In this document: in pieces, positions 28,736-38,311 of the stretch
How the letters are laid out: every line of letters begins with the position of its first letter
How positions within the stretch are numbered: position 1 is the stretch's first letter
DNA from: Blautia sp. OF03-15BH
GTDB taxonomy: Bacteria; Bacillota; Clostridia; Lachnospirales; Lachnospiraceae
NCBI RefSeq assembly: GCF_003463065.1
Contig: NZ_QSCM01000004.1
Location: 1-64,000, forward strand
Direction of reading: 5' to 3'
DNA length: 64,000 nucleotides
Translations under genes and position numbers: made by a program
Notes under the pieces: model-generated
The model's input: the letters and a program-made list of their open reading frames with translations, nothing else
Database searches by the model: none
Told to the model about the DNA's origin: nothing

Positions 28736-29143
28736 ATGAAACTGCGTAAAAAATGTATAGGCATTTTAATGATATTTATTTGTTTATTTGGCCTTACTGC
28801 TTATGCTGCAAAAGATAATTCTATAAAAACAGATATTCCAAAAGAAGAACGACTTTTTAGGAAAAATGCAGATGGAAGTTTTATAACAGTACCTGTAAAT
28901 TTTGTAGAAGCAAAAGCTACTTGTTCGCATCAAGCTCTGGAGCCGATAGGACCGGGAGAAATTATAACCTATCCAGGAGCAGCAACAACATCCGCTTATT
29001 GTTATAGAACGAGAAGAAAACAACCCGCAAGATGTGTGTATTGCGGCAAAACAGGTTTTACAATTTATGGACCTTATGAGACATATCCTCACATATACAG
29101 TACAACAAATTATTGTAACAGATGCGGATATAAGAAGAGGTGA
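28736..29143 (+). CDS. Secreted small protein with two Cys-x2-Cys pairs
   Basis: 135 residues. Clear signal peptide (MKLRKKCIGILMIFICLFG..., cleavage near TAYA|AKD). The mature protein has six Cys, including CVYCGKTG and CNRCGYKK, which look like a small zinc ribbon or knuckle. AAAGGAGGATAACT precedes the ATG. Followed after 8 bp by another exported protein gene. No family recognised. Confidence 0.7.
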   Translation: MKLRKKCIGILMIFICLFGLTAYAAKDNSIKTDIPKEERLFRKNADGSFITVPVNFVEAKATCSHQALEPIGPGEIITYPGAATTSAYCYRTRRKQPARCVYCGKTGFTIYGPYETYPHIYSTTNYCNRCGYKKR

Positions 29144-29151
29144 TATAATAT

Positions 29152-29757
29152 ATGCGTACAGTTAAGAAATGTTTTGTTTTTCTCAGTGCTCTTTTTATTT
29201 TTTCCATATTACCTGGAAGTTATGAAAAAGCGGCATCACAGGAGCTTTCTTTATCAGATTTGTATGAGAATGAGAGCTTCTGTTTTCAGGATGCTTCATG
29301 GGAGACACCGGCTGATAAATTGCAGGATGTTGTAAGTGTTCCAATCCAGGAAATACCAAATACAAGCGAAGATGCAGACGAAAAGCAGCTTCGAACTTTT
29401 ACTGCCGAAACTGATTATAATTTTCTTGGGCAGGATTGTTCCATATACTTCGATTGCAATGCTATGGGTTTGTATCAGGTAGAATTGCGAATAAAAGGTG
29501 AGAGCCTGAATGAAATAGCTTCCGAATGGAAGCAAAAATTTGCAGAAGAATTTGGTGATATGCAAAAACAGGAAGTATATTTTCCTCCTAATCATAGGAT
29601 GACAAATTCTCAATGGATTCATATCAATGAAAAGGAACAGATGGAGTATACCTTCCAATTTATGGTTTACAACGATATTGAGGAAAAAGTAGATCAAATA
29701 TCTGTAATCGTTGGTTATACGCCATGCGCATTGTATGCCGATATCAAATATGAATAA
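29152..29757 (+). CDS. Exported hypothetical protein
   Basis: 201 residues with an N-terminal signal sequence (basic MRTVKK then a hydrophobic core to about residue 22) and a mixed alpha/beta, acidic mature domain. Same operon as the Cys-rich protein upstream; a terminator follows directly. Family not recognised. Confidence 0.65.
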   Translation: MRTVKKCFVFLSALFIFSILPGSYEKAASQELSLSDLYENESFCFQDASWETPADKLQDVVSVPIQEIPNTSEDADEKQLRTFTAETDYNFLGQDCSIYFDCNAMGLYQVELRIKGESLNEIASEWKQKFAEEFGDMQKQEVYFPPNHRMTNSQWIHINEKEQMEYTFQFMVYNDIEEKVDQISVIVGYTPCALYADIKYE

Positions 29758-29767
29758 GTTCAAAAAT

Positions 29768-29795
29768 AAGGGATTGTCATTCGTGACAGTCCCTT
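29768..29795 (+). terminator. Rho-independent terminator of the exported-protein pair
   Basis: A perfect 12-bp stem (AAGGGATTGTCA with TGACAGTCCCTT allowing one G-T pair) around a TTCG tetraloop, followed by a short T-run. Confidence 0.88.
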
Positions 29796-29884
29796 TATTA
29801 TATTTCCGGCATAAAGCAGCCATTTTCCAAATACTGCTTACCTTCGTTCGGATACCATTCCTGCCATAATGCATGGCTTTAAAT

Positions 29885-30598
29885 TCAGGAACGGATGCGC
29901 AGCTGACGGAGCTGCTGTTTCCTTTCCGGCGGGATACGGTAGCTTTCTACAGCTTTCTGAATGGTTTTGTTATGCGTCCAGACATCCAGCCGCCGCTCTG
30001 CGAGCCATGGCAGCGTATCATCCGGCTGCTTGGCAAGGGCTGTTGCAAAGTACCATGCCCGCATCATATTCAAATAATATTCTTCCCTGTGTACACCAGC
30101 CACCCATGCAAGATATTCCGGTCGGAATGCTTCGTCCAGATAATACCGCATGAGCATCCCTATAGCATAGCGCACGATGTAGAGTTGATCAGATTCCAGC
30201 CACCGGCAGATGGATGTCAGCAGTTCTTCTTTATGCTTTGCAAAAACTTTTGGGCAGAAACAGTCGCAGGTTGCCCAGTTGTCGATGTAGGGCAAAAACC
30301 GTTCTGTTTCCGCCAGTGCTGCGTCATAATCACGATTTTTTTCGATGAGAAACGCGTGAAGATTGTTCTCCTCATAGTATTTGTGGGGCAGGCTGTGCAG
30401 AAATTCCTCTGCCTGTGGTGTGCCGGAAAGTTCCTTTGCCAGCTTACGCAAAAGCGGTGTCCGCACACCAATAATCGTTTCCGGAGATATCGTGGGCATC
30501 AGCTTACTTTGAAATGCCTGATAGGATTTATCCTGCAAAGCAAACAGTTTTTCTAAAATAGCTGTGCGAGATTTCTGTAGTTCTCCATTTTCGATAAA
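29885..30598 (-). CDS. DNA alkylation repair (AlkD-like) protein, 5' end damaged
   Basis: HEAT-like-repeat glycosylase related to AlkD and YhaZ. From TTG at 30538 the product is 217 residues, but homology clearly begins earlier (ILEKLFALQDKSYQAFQSKL), in frame back to about 30598, where no ATG is available. The NWATCDCF segment (about residue 87) and Trp-rich helices fit the base-flipping face. The start codon seems to have been lost at the junction with foreign fragments at 30600. It may be silent or start at TTG or an ATT. Confidence 0.75.
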   Translation of the reverse strand, partial: FIENGELQKSRTAILEKLFALQDKSYQAFQSKLMPTISPETIIGVRTPLLRKLAKELSGTPQAEEFLHSLPHKYYEENNLHAFLIEKNRDYDAALAETERFLPYIDNWATCDCFCPKVFAKHKEELLTSICRWLESDQLYIVRYAIGMLMRYYLDEAFRPEYLAWVAGVHREEYYLNMMRAWYFATALAKQPDDTLPWLAERRLDVWTHNKTIQKAVESYRIPPERKQQLRQLRIRS

Positions 30599-30601
30599 TA
30601 T

Positions 30602-30682
30602 TCATTCGCCTTTGATATAATCCGATTTCACCGCCTCCCTTGCCGCCGCTAAAAGTTCATGGATACTTACCTCCACCTGCAT
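30602..30682 (-). pseudogene. Short orphan reading frame (fragment)
   Basis: 26 codons from an ATG at 30682 with AAGGAGG in front (MQVEVSIHELLAAAREAVKS...), ending directly before the damaged alkD-like gene. It looks like the end or start of an unrelated gene trapped between fragments. Not recognised. Confidence 0.35.
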
Positions 30683-30719
30683 CACCTCCTTCAAAAATAG
30701 CGAAAGAAAAGTAGACCCC

Positions 30720-30747
30720 TTAATCGAAGTCTGCCTCTGTTGGATAT
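30720..30747 (-). pseudogene. Remnant of a gene homologous to the one at 37798-38193
   Basis: 27 of 28 bases match 37798-37825 and encode the C-terminal YPTEADFD plus stop (YPTEADFE in the intact gene). A leftover of a second copy, now fused to an IS21 fragment. Confidence 0.7.
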
Positions 30748-30755
30748 TCTCCACC

Positions 30756-31253
30756 TGCCGGTATATATCCGATGACCACCATATCATTTTAAAAGGAGCC
30801 TCCGGGAATGGCAAAACATACATCGCCTGTGCACTCGGGATCGCAGCCTGCAGGAACTTTATCAAAGTACGTTATGTACGTCTGCCGGATCTATTGAATG
30901 AGCTGGCTGTTGCACATGGGGACGGCACGCTGAAAAAGGTAATTAAAGCATATCAAAAGATTGATCTTTTGATTCTGGATGAATTCCTGTTAAGTCCAGT
31001 ATCTACAGAACAGACACGGGAACTTCTCGAGATCATTGAAGCCCGTAGTGTAAAAGGTTCTGTGATTTTCTGTACACAGTTTGAACCAAAAGGCTGGTAC
31101 AACCGCATTGGAAATGAATGTGATGCTACTATTTGCGAAGCAATCATCGACCAAATCATTCATAATTCCTACGAGGTGATGATTGATGGCCGTGTATCCA
31201 TGAGGGAACGCCATGACATTAACGCTTCCCGGAAAGGAGCTGTCCATGACTGA
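30756..31253 (+). pseudogene. istB: 5'-truncated IS21 istB
   Basis: The frame opens inside the N-terminal part and reads through ISDDHHIILKGASGNGKTYI (Walker A) and LLILDEFLLSP (Walker B) to an IstB-like end. The first third and all of istA are missing. The downstream IS end survives to about 31640. Confidence 0.85.
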
Positions 31254-31443
31254 CTATTGCGCCTTCAGCAAAGACCATAAATGCATCAAGTTTACGGATT
31301 ATGAAATAACCCGCCACGAATTAGAGGAAGCCGATGAACTGTGTCATGATAATTGGAGAGAAATCCAGCACTTAATAGAATATATTGACCGTTTACAAGT
31401 ACTTCTCACAGAACACGGAATAGCTATTCCTGATGAATACTAA
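31246..31443 (+). CDS. Small accessory ORF of the IS21 remnant
   Basis: 65 residues (MTDYCAFSKDHKCIKF...), starting inside the last codons of istB with GAAAGGAGCTGTCC in front, so translationally coupled. Similar small Cys-containing ORFs follow istB in some Clostridia IS21 elements. Function unknown. Confidence 0.6.
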   Translation: MTDYCAFSKDHKCIKFTDYEITRHELEEADELCHDNWREIQHLIEYIDRLQVLLTEHGIAIPDEY

Positions 31444-31534
31444 TTAAATGCTGCACTCTGCTCCGGAAAGATATGCACTATTTTTCCGGAAAAGGGTGCT
31501 CTGAATCTTTGGAAAGCATGCACTATTGCATTGG

Positions 31535-31640
31535 AATACTCACTTTGAGCAGAAAACGCGTACCGCTAAATCAGAATGAATGTACCGCCGGTTTCAGAAT
31601 AGGCGTACCGTTCAAGCAGAATTTGCACCTATCCTTTATA
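31535..31640. repeat. Subterminal repeats of the truncated IS21
   Basis: Four spaced copies of a CAGAA(N)6-8GTACCG-like motif about 26-30 bp apart, as expected for the multiple transposase-binding sites at an IS21 end. The element is interrupted at its far side by IS21-2. Confidence 0.6.
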
Positions 31641-31735
31641 TCTAGATGAATATTACGGTGCGGCAGAGCCGCCAGTCCGGTGTGGCGAGAGCCACCTGTC
31701 CGGACTAACGGAGCCACCCCATTTTGTTTATTAAG

Positions 31736-32512
31736 TTACTTTGCCATTGCTGGATCCAGTCCATATACTTCTCTCATAGAGAGGTCTTTAGATGGTTCAA
31801 CACTTTCAATATCGATCTTATAGGAATCATACGATATACGATCCATGATGGCATCGGCAAGAGTACTTTCACCATCACAGATTTGCTGGTACCATTCACT
31901 TTCACGGAACTGAGAACAAAAGATCGTTGAAGATTTTTTACGTCTTTTATGTATCAGTTCAAAAAGATTCCTGGCTTCAGCTTCTGTCAGTTTAAGAAGC
32001 AGCCACTCATCAATGATCAGTACTATTGGCTTGGTGTATTTCTTTAGGACAGTCAAGAAAGTTCCATTGTCCCTGGCAGCCTGTAAGTCCAATAATAGAT
32101 CAGGAAGCCGTACATACCGTACTGAGTAATAGTGCTTGCATGCTTCCATGCCAAAGGCACAGGCCATATAAGTTTTACCACTTCCGGTTGCTCCAGTAAT
32201 AAAGATGTTCCGGTATTCTGTAATGTATTCACAGGTTGCCAGACGGTTGATCAGTGCTTTGTTCAGCTTTCGTCCAGAATGGTAATCAATCGCTGCGATG
32301 CTGGCATCTGGCTGTTCAAATTCAGCCTGGCGGATCAGCCTTTTCAGACGATTGTTTTTGCGGTTGCTGTATTCGACATCAACAAGCATGCCGAACCGAT
32401 CTTCGAATGGAACTTCCTTCATTGCAGGATCATCCATCTGGATGCGGAGTGCATCTGCCATAGCAGTCAGACGCATTTCAATAAGTTTATCGATTGTACT
32501 TTGATTTGTCAT
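31736..32512 (-). CDS. istB: IS21 helper ATPase IstB (IS21-2)
   Basis: 258 residues. Walker A ITGATGSGKTYMACA, Walker B VLIIDEWLL and STIFCSQF sensor-like motif. GGAGG before the ATG, which overlaps the istA stop by 4 bp. Intact. Confidence 0.92.
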   Translation of the reverse strand: MTNQSTIDKLIEMRLTAMADALRIQMDDPAMKEVPFEDRFGMLVDVEYSNRKNNRLKRLIRQAEFEQPDASIAAIDYHSGRKLNKALINRLATCEYITEYRNIFITGATGSGKTYMACAFGMEACKHYYSVRYVRLPDLLLDLQAARDNGTFLTVLKKYTKPIVLIIDEWLLLKLTEAEARNLFELIHKRRKKSSTIFCSQFRESEWYQQICDGESTLADAIMDRISYDSYKIDIESVEPSKDLSMREVYGLDPAMAK

Positions 32513-34054
32513 GATTTTTTACCTCCATAGTATCTGGCTCCTCTGGTTATGCCATGTGGTTTTACTGCTTGAGATGATTCTGATTCGGTATCAGGTGCAT
32601 CCTTTGTTGCAGCCAATAGATTTTTGATACTTTTATAGCTGGGTTTACCGGAATAAGAGAGCGCCTTAGCGCAGACCTGTTCCAGTTTTTCTGGCGAATA
32701 TTTTTCTGCCAGTTTCAGTAATCCCATGCAGCTTCTGTAGGATTGCTGTTCAATCCTGCCGGAGGTAAGTATTGCATCGACAACCTTACTTGTGTTAATT
32801 CCAATCGAATCAGCCCACTTACGGAACCGGTCACCGTTCCATTCCAGATATTTCTGGTGTTCCTGCGGCATATGTTCTGTCACTGTAGAATACTGACCGC
32901 TTCGTCCATAGAGTCGTCTGTGAGAGGCAATACGATTGGGATTATAAAATATTTCAACCGTTGTATCTGTTATACGCACATCAACCTTATTTTTGATATA
33001 CTGATAAGGCACGGAGTAGAACATTCTGTCTACTGCGATGTGATAGTTAAACTGGACGGTGGCTTGTTTCCACTCAGCCAGTTCAAAAGGTGTAGCAGGC
33101 AACGGAGCCATTAATGGCATTCCTTCCCCAAGAAATAAACTGAGTCTGCTACATTCCTTTTTCTGAAATTTACGGGCGTTGTAGGCATCCAGTTTTTCAC
33201 GGATTGAAGCATTTAATTCTGCAAGAGAGAAAAACTGCTCATTGCGAAGGGCTGCTGTTATCCATGTGGATATCTTTCCTACGGCTCCCTCTACATTCGG
33301 TTTATCCTTGGGTTTCCGGACTCTGGCCGGAAGGATGGCGAGATTGTAATGTTCTGCCATCTCATGATAAGTTGTGTTTAAGGCAGTGTTGTACCAGTCA
33401 CTCTTTTTATGATTCACTGCGGTTGTACAGTTATCAGAAACGAGCATAGGTGTGACACCGCCAAAGAAATCAAACATCTGGACATGAGCTTTGATCCAGT
33501 TGTCGGTTTTCTCATTCATATATGCTTTTACAAAAGCATACTGACTGTAAGTTAATACACCTACAAATATCCATGCATCTGTTATTTCTCCGGTGTCCGG
33601 ATCGATGATGTGGGCAGGGTCACCGGACCAGTCAACTTCAATCTGTTCACCTGGTTTTCTGGGGATATGCATGGTAGCCCTGCGTTTTTCTTCATCCTTC
33701 TGGATGTAGTAGCAGAACTGAGAATACATGAGAGGCTCTTCGCTGCTCATGCGGCACTCCTCACAGTATTCTACCCAGAGAAGCTTTTTTGTTTACACCA
33801 TTTCGCAGAAGTTCTTTGCGGATGTAGTCAAAGTTTGGCATACGTTTATTCGTTGCCGACTTATCTTTAGGAAACATCAGCTCCTCTAGTGCACTGTCGG
33901 TCATGTCAAAATCCAGCAGCCATGAAAGATTGATTTCCGCTGCTTTTTTCAAAACCTTGGCGACTGTGTTTCTGGATACACCGCAACTCTGTGCGATGTT
34001 CCTCTCACTGAATCCTAAGCTTTTCAAGCGTAGGATTTCACGATACTTGGTCAT
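32509..34054 (-). pseudogene. istA: IS21 transposase IstA (IS21-2), frameshifted
   Basis: The N-terminal HTH part (34054 to 33761, LGFSERNIAQSCGVSRNTVA) ends early. The catalytic part (from about 33785 to 32509) has IEVDWSGDPAH, MLVSDNCTTAV and KPNVEGAVGKIS. The break is one extra base in the run at 33785-33790 (six T on the plus strand where five would keep the frame). This may inactivate the element or be a sequencing error in a homopolymer. Confidence 0.8.
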
Positions 34055-34307
34055 AACTTACGACCTCCTTTATCTGTATTCACACCAAGGGTGTGTCTTT
34101 ACAGTATAAAGGAAATATATGTAATAGAGCCCAATAAGGTGGCTCTGAATTACCGGAATATATGGCTCTCAAAGTCCGGACAGGTGGCTCAGAGAGCCCC
34201 GGAATAATCATCTAGAAAACAGGAGCTTGAACAGAATACACACTTGTGTGCTACCATAAAAGCCGGTACACAGACCAACTGTCCAAGTACCGACTTCTAT
34301 TCAAATC

Positions 34308-36050
34308 CTAATATTTAAATCCAAAAAATCTATTTGTATCTTCATGCTCACGATCAAATTCCGCAACAACCATTCCTTTTTCTTTTATGCTTTTCAACTC
34401 TTCATCATTTATTTCGGATTTATTTAGTGTAATAAAATATTGTCCTCTCTCTTTTTCTTTTAAGTATTCATCAACATAATCTATAATTTTAGCCTTTGCA
34501 TCTGGATTTGGTTTGCAATATGAACCATCATGTATCAGAATTTTGCACCCTGAATCCAAATCAATCCTATTAAGAAAAAGTGCTAAATCAAACATATTAA
34601 TTTTCATATATAAACGACCATGTGAATTCTCATCAGAAATTTGACAAGTAATTTTGATACGCCCTGTTGCTGCACTCTTTTTCACATTATTTTCATAATA
34701 ATATGTCAGATCTCCTTTTTCTCCATATGCTGCTTCCGTCAATGCAATAAAGTGATTTTCAATATTACTTATATTAGTAGCATACTGGTTATATTCATGT
34801 TCATATTCAAGTGTTTTCTCAATAATTTCTTTTCCTTTTTTATTTAGTTCTTTTGTTAAGTTGTTAATTTCATTGTACTTATCAATTTTCATTTTTACAT
34901 CAGCCAATTTCTGATATTCTACATTTAATTGCTGATTTATATTGTGAATATCATCTACTAATTGTGTATTTTGGAAAATTTGGGTACTTTCCGAAATTAT
35001 ATTTTGCAATTCTTTTTTAGTAATCTGCAATTTACTTAACTCTTCTTCCAGCGTCTCTATCCTGCTTTTAAAATAGTCTCCTCTATTTTCAAGCATATAT
35101 GAAAAGAAATATTCCATATCTTTATAATTCTTTTCTAAATCTTCTGGAAAATACTGAAGCATTTGTTTAAAATATGACTGCAAATTTACCAATTCACACA
35201 TTTTCTTATGGCGTTGCTCAAGGCCCTCTATACTTTGCTCAAACTGCCTTTTGCTATATTCTTTTTTAAAAATTTGTGATTCAACAGCTTTTAATCTTTT
35301 CTTCGCAAAAATATATTTTTCTTCATCGTAATCAATCTTCTCGCTCACATCTACAGTATTCAGCATTTTCTCCATTTTTAGAATTTCTGATTCTAATTTT
35401 ATTTTTTCTTCCTTTAGCTTACTGATATCTTTTGCAATTGTTTTGATAATTTTTATTTCATTATTTAATGCATCTTGTTCATTCTTCAGCTTATTTATGT
35501 CGCTTTCATAATTCAGTGGAAGTAAGGATAAAAAGTTCAAACATTTACTATTCTGAATAGCATTTCTTCTAGCTAATGTTATATCTCCAAACCCTTGTTT
35601 TTCATCCCTGATTATGTATTCCCGGATTGCTTGAAGAGAAGGAATATCTTCTCCATTTAGATTTTCAAAAACAATATTCTGCACATACTCTCGGTAACGA
35701 TCTAATTCGTAAATATTCCAACCTTTTATATCCATTACAACTTGCTCTGCTACATACCCATTAGAATCATCAATAATCTGTCGAGCTAAATATTGAATCT
35801 TATCTTTATTTTCAATTTTTAAGACAATTAAAATATCCCTTTTGGCAAGTTCTTCTTTATGCTTAAAATCACTTGGCATTTTTTCTCCAAGTATCATCCG
35901 GATTGCATCGATCATTGCCGATTTTCCTACACCATTAGAATCTTTTTTAGCAACTCCTAAAATCACATTCAATCCATATTCATTAAAAACATATTTTTTT
36001 ATCACCTGTTTTTCTTTTAGCGATATTACATATAGTTCTTTCAAAATCAT
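34308..36050 (-). CDS. ABC-3C-type SMC-like ATPase with DUF2326-like C-terminus
   Basis: 580 residues. Walker A DSNGVGKSAMID at about 37-48, a long coiled coil at about 190-450 and a C-terminal DUF2326-like ATPase lobe with CKILIHDGSYCKPNPD. This is the split-ABC layout of SMC/RecN-like ATPases. DUF2326 ATPases are the core of published ABC three-component (ABC-3C) conflict systems. The ATG lies 1 bp after the stop of the middle-component gene. Last gene of the cassette. Confidence 0.83.
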   Translation of the reverse strand: MILKELYVISLKEKQVIKKYVFNEYGLNVILGVAKKDSNGVGKSAMIDAIRMILGEKMPSDFKHKEELAKRDILIVLKIENKDKIQYLARQIIDDSNGYVAEQVVMDIKGWNIYELDRYREYVQNIVFENLNGEDIPSLQAIREYIIRDEKQGFGDITLARRNAIQNSKCLNFLSLLPLNYESDINKLKNEQDALNNEIKIIKTIAKDISKLKEEKIKLESEILKMEKMLNTVDVSEKIDYDEEKYIFAKKRLKAVESQIFKKEYSKRQFEQSIEGLEQRHKKMCELVNLQSYFKQMLQYFPEDLEKNYKDMEYFFSYMLENRGDYFKSRIETLEEELSKLQITKKELQNIISESTQIFQNTQLVDDIHNINQQLNVEYQKLADVKMKIDKYNEINNLTKELNKKGKEIIEKTLEYEHEYNQYATNISNIENHFIALTEAAYGEKGDLTYYYENNVKKSAATGRIKITCQISDENSHGRLYMKINMFDLALFLNRIDLDSGCKILIHDGSYCKPNPDAKAKIIDYVDEYLKEKERGQYFITLNKSEINDEELKSIKEKGMVVAEFDREHEDTNRFFGFKY

Positions 36051-36051
36051 A

Positions 36052-36300
36052 TTATTTTACCACCAGTTTTATCTTTTTATCGTTCATTTCAACTTTTCCT
36101 ATTCCATAAAGGAAGAGCATTGATAAATATATACACGTTTCAATATTTACACTTATTTCTGGGCAAAACCTTTTTTCATATAATTCAACCAATTTTCCAA
36201 ACTCTTTTTCGCTACCTTTTAATAGTTCAATAATATTACTTGAAATATACAAAATATTTTCTTCAACAGACGAATACTTGTTTACTTTAAAATAATCCAT
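36052..36300 (-). CDS. ABC-3C middle-component-like small protein
   Basis: 82 residues from the ATG at 36300 (MDYFKVNKY), which has GAGGAAAACA upstream. Predominantly helical with a C-terminal beta tail (GKVEMNDKKIKLVVK). Size, position between effector and DUF2326 ATPase, and character match the ABC-3C 'middle component' that links the two (MC6-like, tentative). Confidence 0.75.
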   Translation of the reverse strand: MDYFKVNKYSSVEENILYISSNIIELLKGSEKEFGKLVELYEKRFCPEISVNIETCIYLSMLFLYGIGKVEMNDKKIKLVVK

Positions 36301-36314
36301 TGTTTTCCTCATCC

Positions 36315-37700
36315 TCAAATTTTTTCATTAAAAATATCGCATTCATAGATTGACCAATATACTAAAATTTTAAAATATGTCTTTAATATGCTATTAGAAT
36401 AGTCAAATTCATTTTTATACAATTGAAAAATATTCTCTACAATCAATTCTATTATTTCATTTCCATTATCTGCTTTTCCTAACGCTTTATTATATTCTGA
36501 AATAATAATGTTGGGAATGCTTTCACGTTCTATGGGTGTCAATAATGTACTTTCCATAATTTCATCAATTATAGGAAAATATCGGCATAAAGAATGGTAA
36601 TGTTTCTCTACACTTTTGTTGCATTTCATATTTGAAAATTTTTCAAATACATCTTTAGGATCTATATTGGTTTCCTCATTAACAAAATACTTCGATTTCT
36701 CGTGAAATTCCATCATGAACCGTCTAAATTCATCTTCATTCACTTCTTCATCCTCAAATGAAGAAACTGTACTTTTTTGGAATCGTTCCAGTGTAATTTC
36801 CAATTCTCCTGAAACAGCTTTGCGTCCGTCTATTCCTCCTATTGTCCAACATTCTTCATTTACTAACCATTTATAAGGTGTTATTTTTCCTTTCTTTGTA
36901 TTCATATCCAATTCACCCATCAGAAATGTTACCGTTGCATAGTCGTCAACTCTTCCACTTCCACACTGATATGTAGGAATTACCCTTCCTGCATTTAAAT
37001 CATAACTATAAGCCCCTTTATGCTGATGACCACATAGATAAAAATCAATATTATAATCATTGAAATTATTCCAAATCTTCTCTTGATTTTCTTTCAAGAA
37101 ACAGGCAATAGGATGATGTCCTACAGCAATATTAATGCTACATTCTTGATCTTTTAATTGTTTTATTGCATCATAAAACAAGTTTTTTTCAAGAACTAAC
37201 TTTCCTTCGTCTTGATCTGTACCTGCTGTAAAGGCTGTATTCATCAAAAAGACATTATATCCCTCTCGCTTTTCTACTTTATATAAGTAATCCTCGTCTT
37301 GTAACTTTACCTTTTTAAAAAAGCTTTTATATTTTTTGAAATCTTTTTCTAATTGTTCTACTGTATCTCTCTCAAATTTAAAATTTTCCTTTCTTATTCC
37401 CTCCAGTAAAACTGTTCTTGTCTGATTCCTTTTTAGATCATGGTTTCCGGGCACAATAAATAAATTGTCACTAGATATATTGCATATATGTTCCACAGAT
37501 TCTATAAATTTCTTTAATTTAGCATCATAGCTTCCGTTACGATAAACCAAATCTCCTGACACCACAACAAAATTTATTATTTTACCATCTATTAATTCCT
37601 TCAATTTATCAGCGATACTATCTCTCATTCTTGTTACTTCATAATCTTCATCCCCTGAAAAATGTATATCCGATAAATGTATCCATCTCAATTTGTCCAT
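36315..37700 (-). CDS. Calcineurin-like phosphoesterase fused to an ABC-3C C-terminal-type domain (putative effector)
   Basis: 461 residues from the ATG at 37700 (MDKLRWIHLSD), with GGGAGG in front; an in-frame extension to 37760 has none. Complete metallophosphoesterase motifs: LSDIHF, VSGDLVYRN, VPGNHDLKR, VGHHPI and CGHQHKG, so a two-metal phosphodiesterase or nuclease is likely (residues 1-270). The C-terminal ~130 residues are helical and resemble the effector-linked domain of ABC-3C systems. First gene of the three-gene cassette, 14 bp before the middle component. Confidence 0.82.
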   Translation of the reverse strand: MDKLRWIHLSDIHFSGDEDYEVTRMRDSIADKLKELIDGKIINFVVVSGDLVYRNGSYDAKLKKFIESVEHICNISSDNLFIVPGNHDLKRNQTRTVLLEGIRKENFKFERDTVEQLEKDFKKYKSFFKKVKLQDEDYLYKVEKREGYNVFLMNTAFTAGTDQDEGKLVLEKNLFYDAIKQLKDQECSINIAVGHHPIACFLKENQEKIWNNFNDYNIDFYLCGHQHKGAYSYDLNAGRVIPTYQCGSGRVDDYATVTFLMGELDMNTKKGKITPYKWLVNEECWTIGGIDGRKAVSGELEITLERFQKSTVSSFEDEEVNEDEFRRFMMEFHEKSKYFVNEETNIDPKDVFEKFSNMKCNKSVEKHYHSLCRYFPIIDEIMESTLLTPIERESIPNIIISEYNKALGKADNGNEIIELIVENIFQLYKNEFDYSNSILKTYFKILVYWSIYECDIFNEKI

Positions 37701-37797
37701 TGTATCCTCCCAAAAGTGTTCTATTTTTATTATAATATTCTTTTCGCTTTTTGAATACATTTTTAGACAAATTCTTCACAAAAGATAAGCCGATCCC

Positions 37798-38193
37798 TTA
37801 CTCGAAGTCTGCCTCTGTTGGATATGGTAATCCTCTCTTTTTATATTTTAAACCAATCATTTTCCGGAGCTTCTCTCTTTTCTCTTTCGTTGGCGCATGC
37901 TTTTGAAATTCAACCAGCCATCTTTCTAATCTTCCATCATCATCGATCCATGTATCGTTTTCATATTCCCATTCATCTAATAACTTGATCAATGCATCCA
38001 ATGGTTCTTCCACATCATCGCCAAACTCTTTCCATAGATTTAATCCATAACTTTCCAATCCAAAGAATTCTGTTAGAAATGAAAACCTCTCCATATCCCC
38101 CAATGTCATCTTTTTTCTGCCCGTCAATAATTCCTGATCCCTGCTGCCACAGTAACTCAAGAAAATCTTTTTTTCTTTCTCACTTTCGCTCAT
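37798..38193 (-). CDS. Hypothetical protein next to the ABC-3C cassette
   Basis: 131 residues, acidic, soluble, Trp-rich (LDEWEYENDTWIDDDGRLERWL), ending PYPTEADFE. Not recognised. It is transcribed toward the cassette, about 100 bp before the phosphoesterase gene, so it could be a first, accessory member. A C-terminal remnant of a second copy lies at 30720-30747. The start has a GGGGACAATCT-type site. Confidence 0.6.
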   Translation of the reverse strand: MSESEKEKKIFLSYCGSRDQELLTGRKKMTLGDMERFSFLTEFFGLESYGLNLWKEFGDDVEEPLDALIKLLDEWEYENDTWIDDDGRLERWLVEFQKHAPTKEKREKLRKMIGLKYKKRGLPYPTEADFE

Positions 38194-38311
38194 AGATTGT
38201 CCCCTTTCAGAAATAATTCTTTATTACGAAACATTATAAAATTTTAACTCATTAGAATCAATATATATGTTTCCAAATAACGAAACTTTTATTTTTTAAG
38301 GAGAACGTATT

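Larger units (their letters stand above)
31647..34210 (-). mobile_element. IS21-family insertion sequence with frameshifted istA (IS21-2)
   Basis: About 2564 bp, tips TGAATATTACGG (31647) and CCGGAATAATCA (34210), flanked by the 6-bp direct repeat TCTAGA (31641-31646, 34211-34216). Subterminal GAGCCACC/CTGTCCGGAC repeats lie inside both ends. Carries istB and a split istA. It landed at the end of the older IS21 remnant. Confidence 0.88.

Noticed and set aside
30602..30865. 87-residue minus-strand ORF
   Set aside because: Most of it is antisense to the istB fragment; only the last 26 codons have a possible start and are listed as a fragment.
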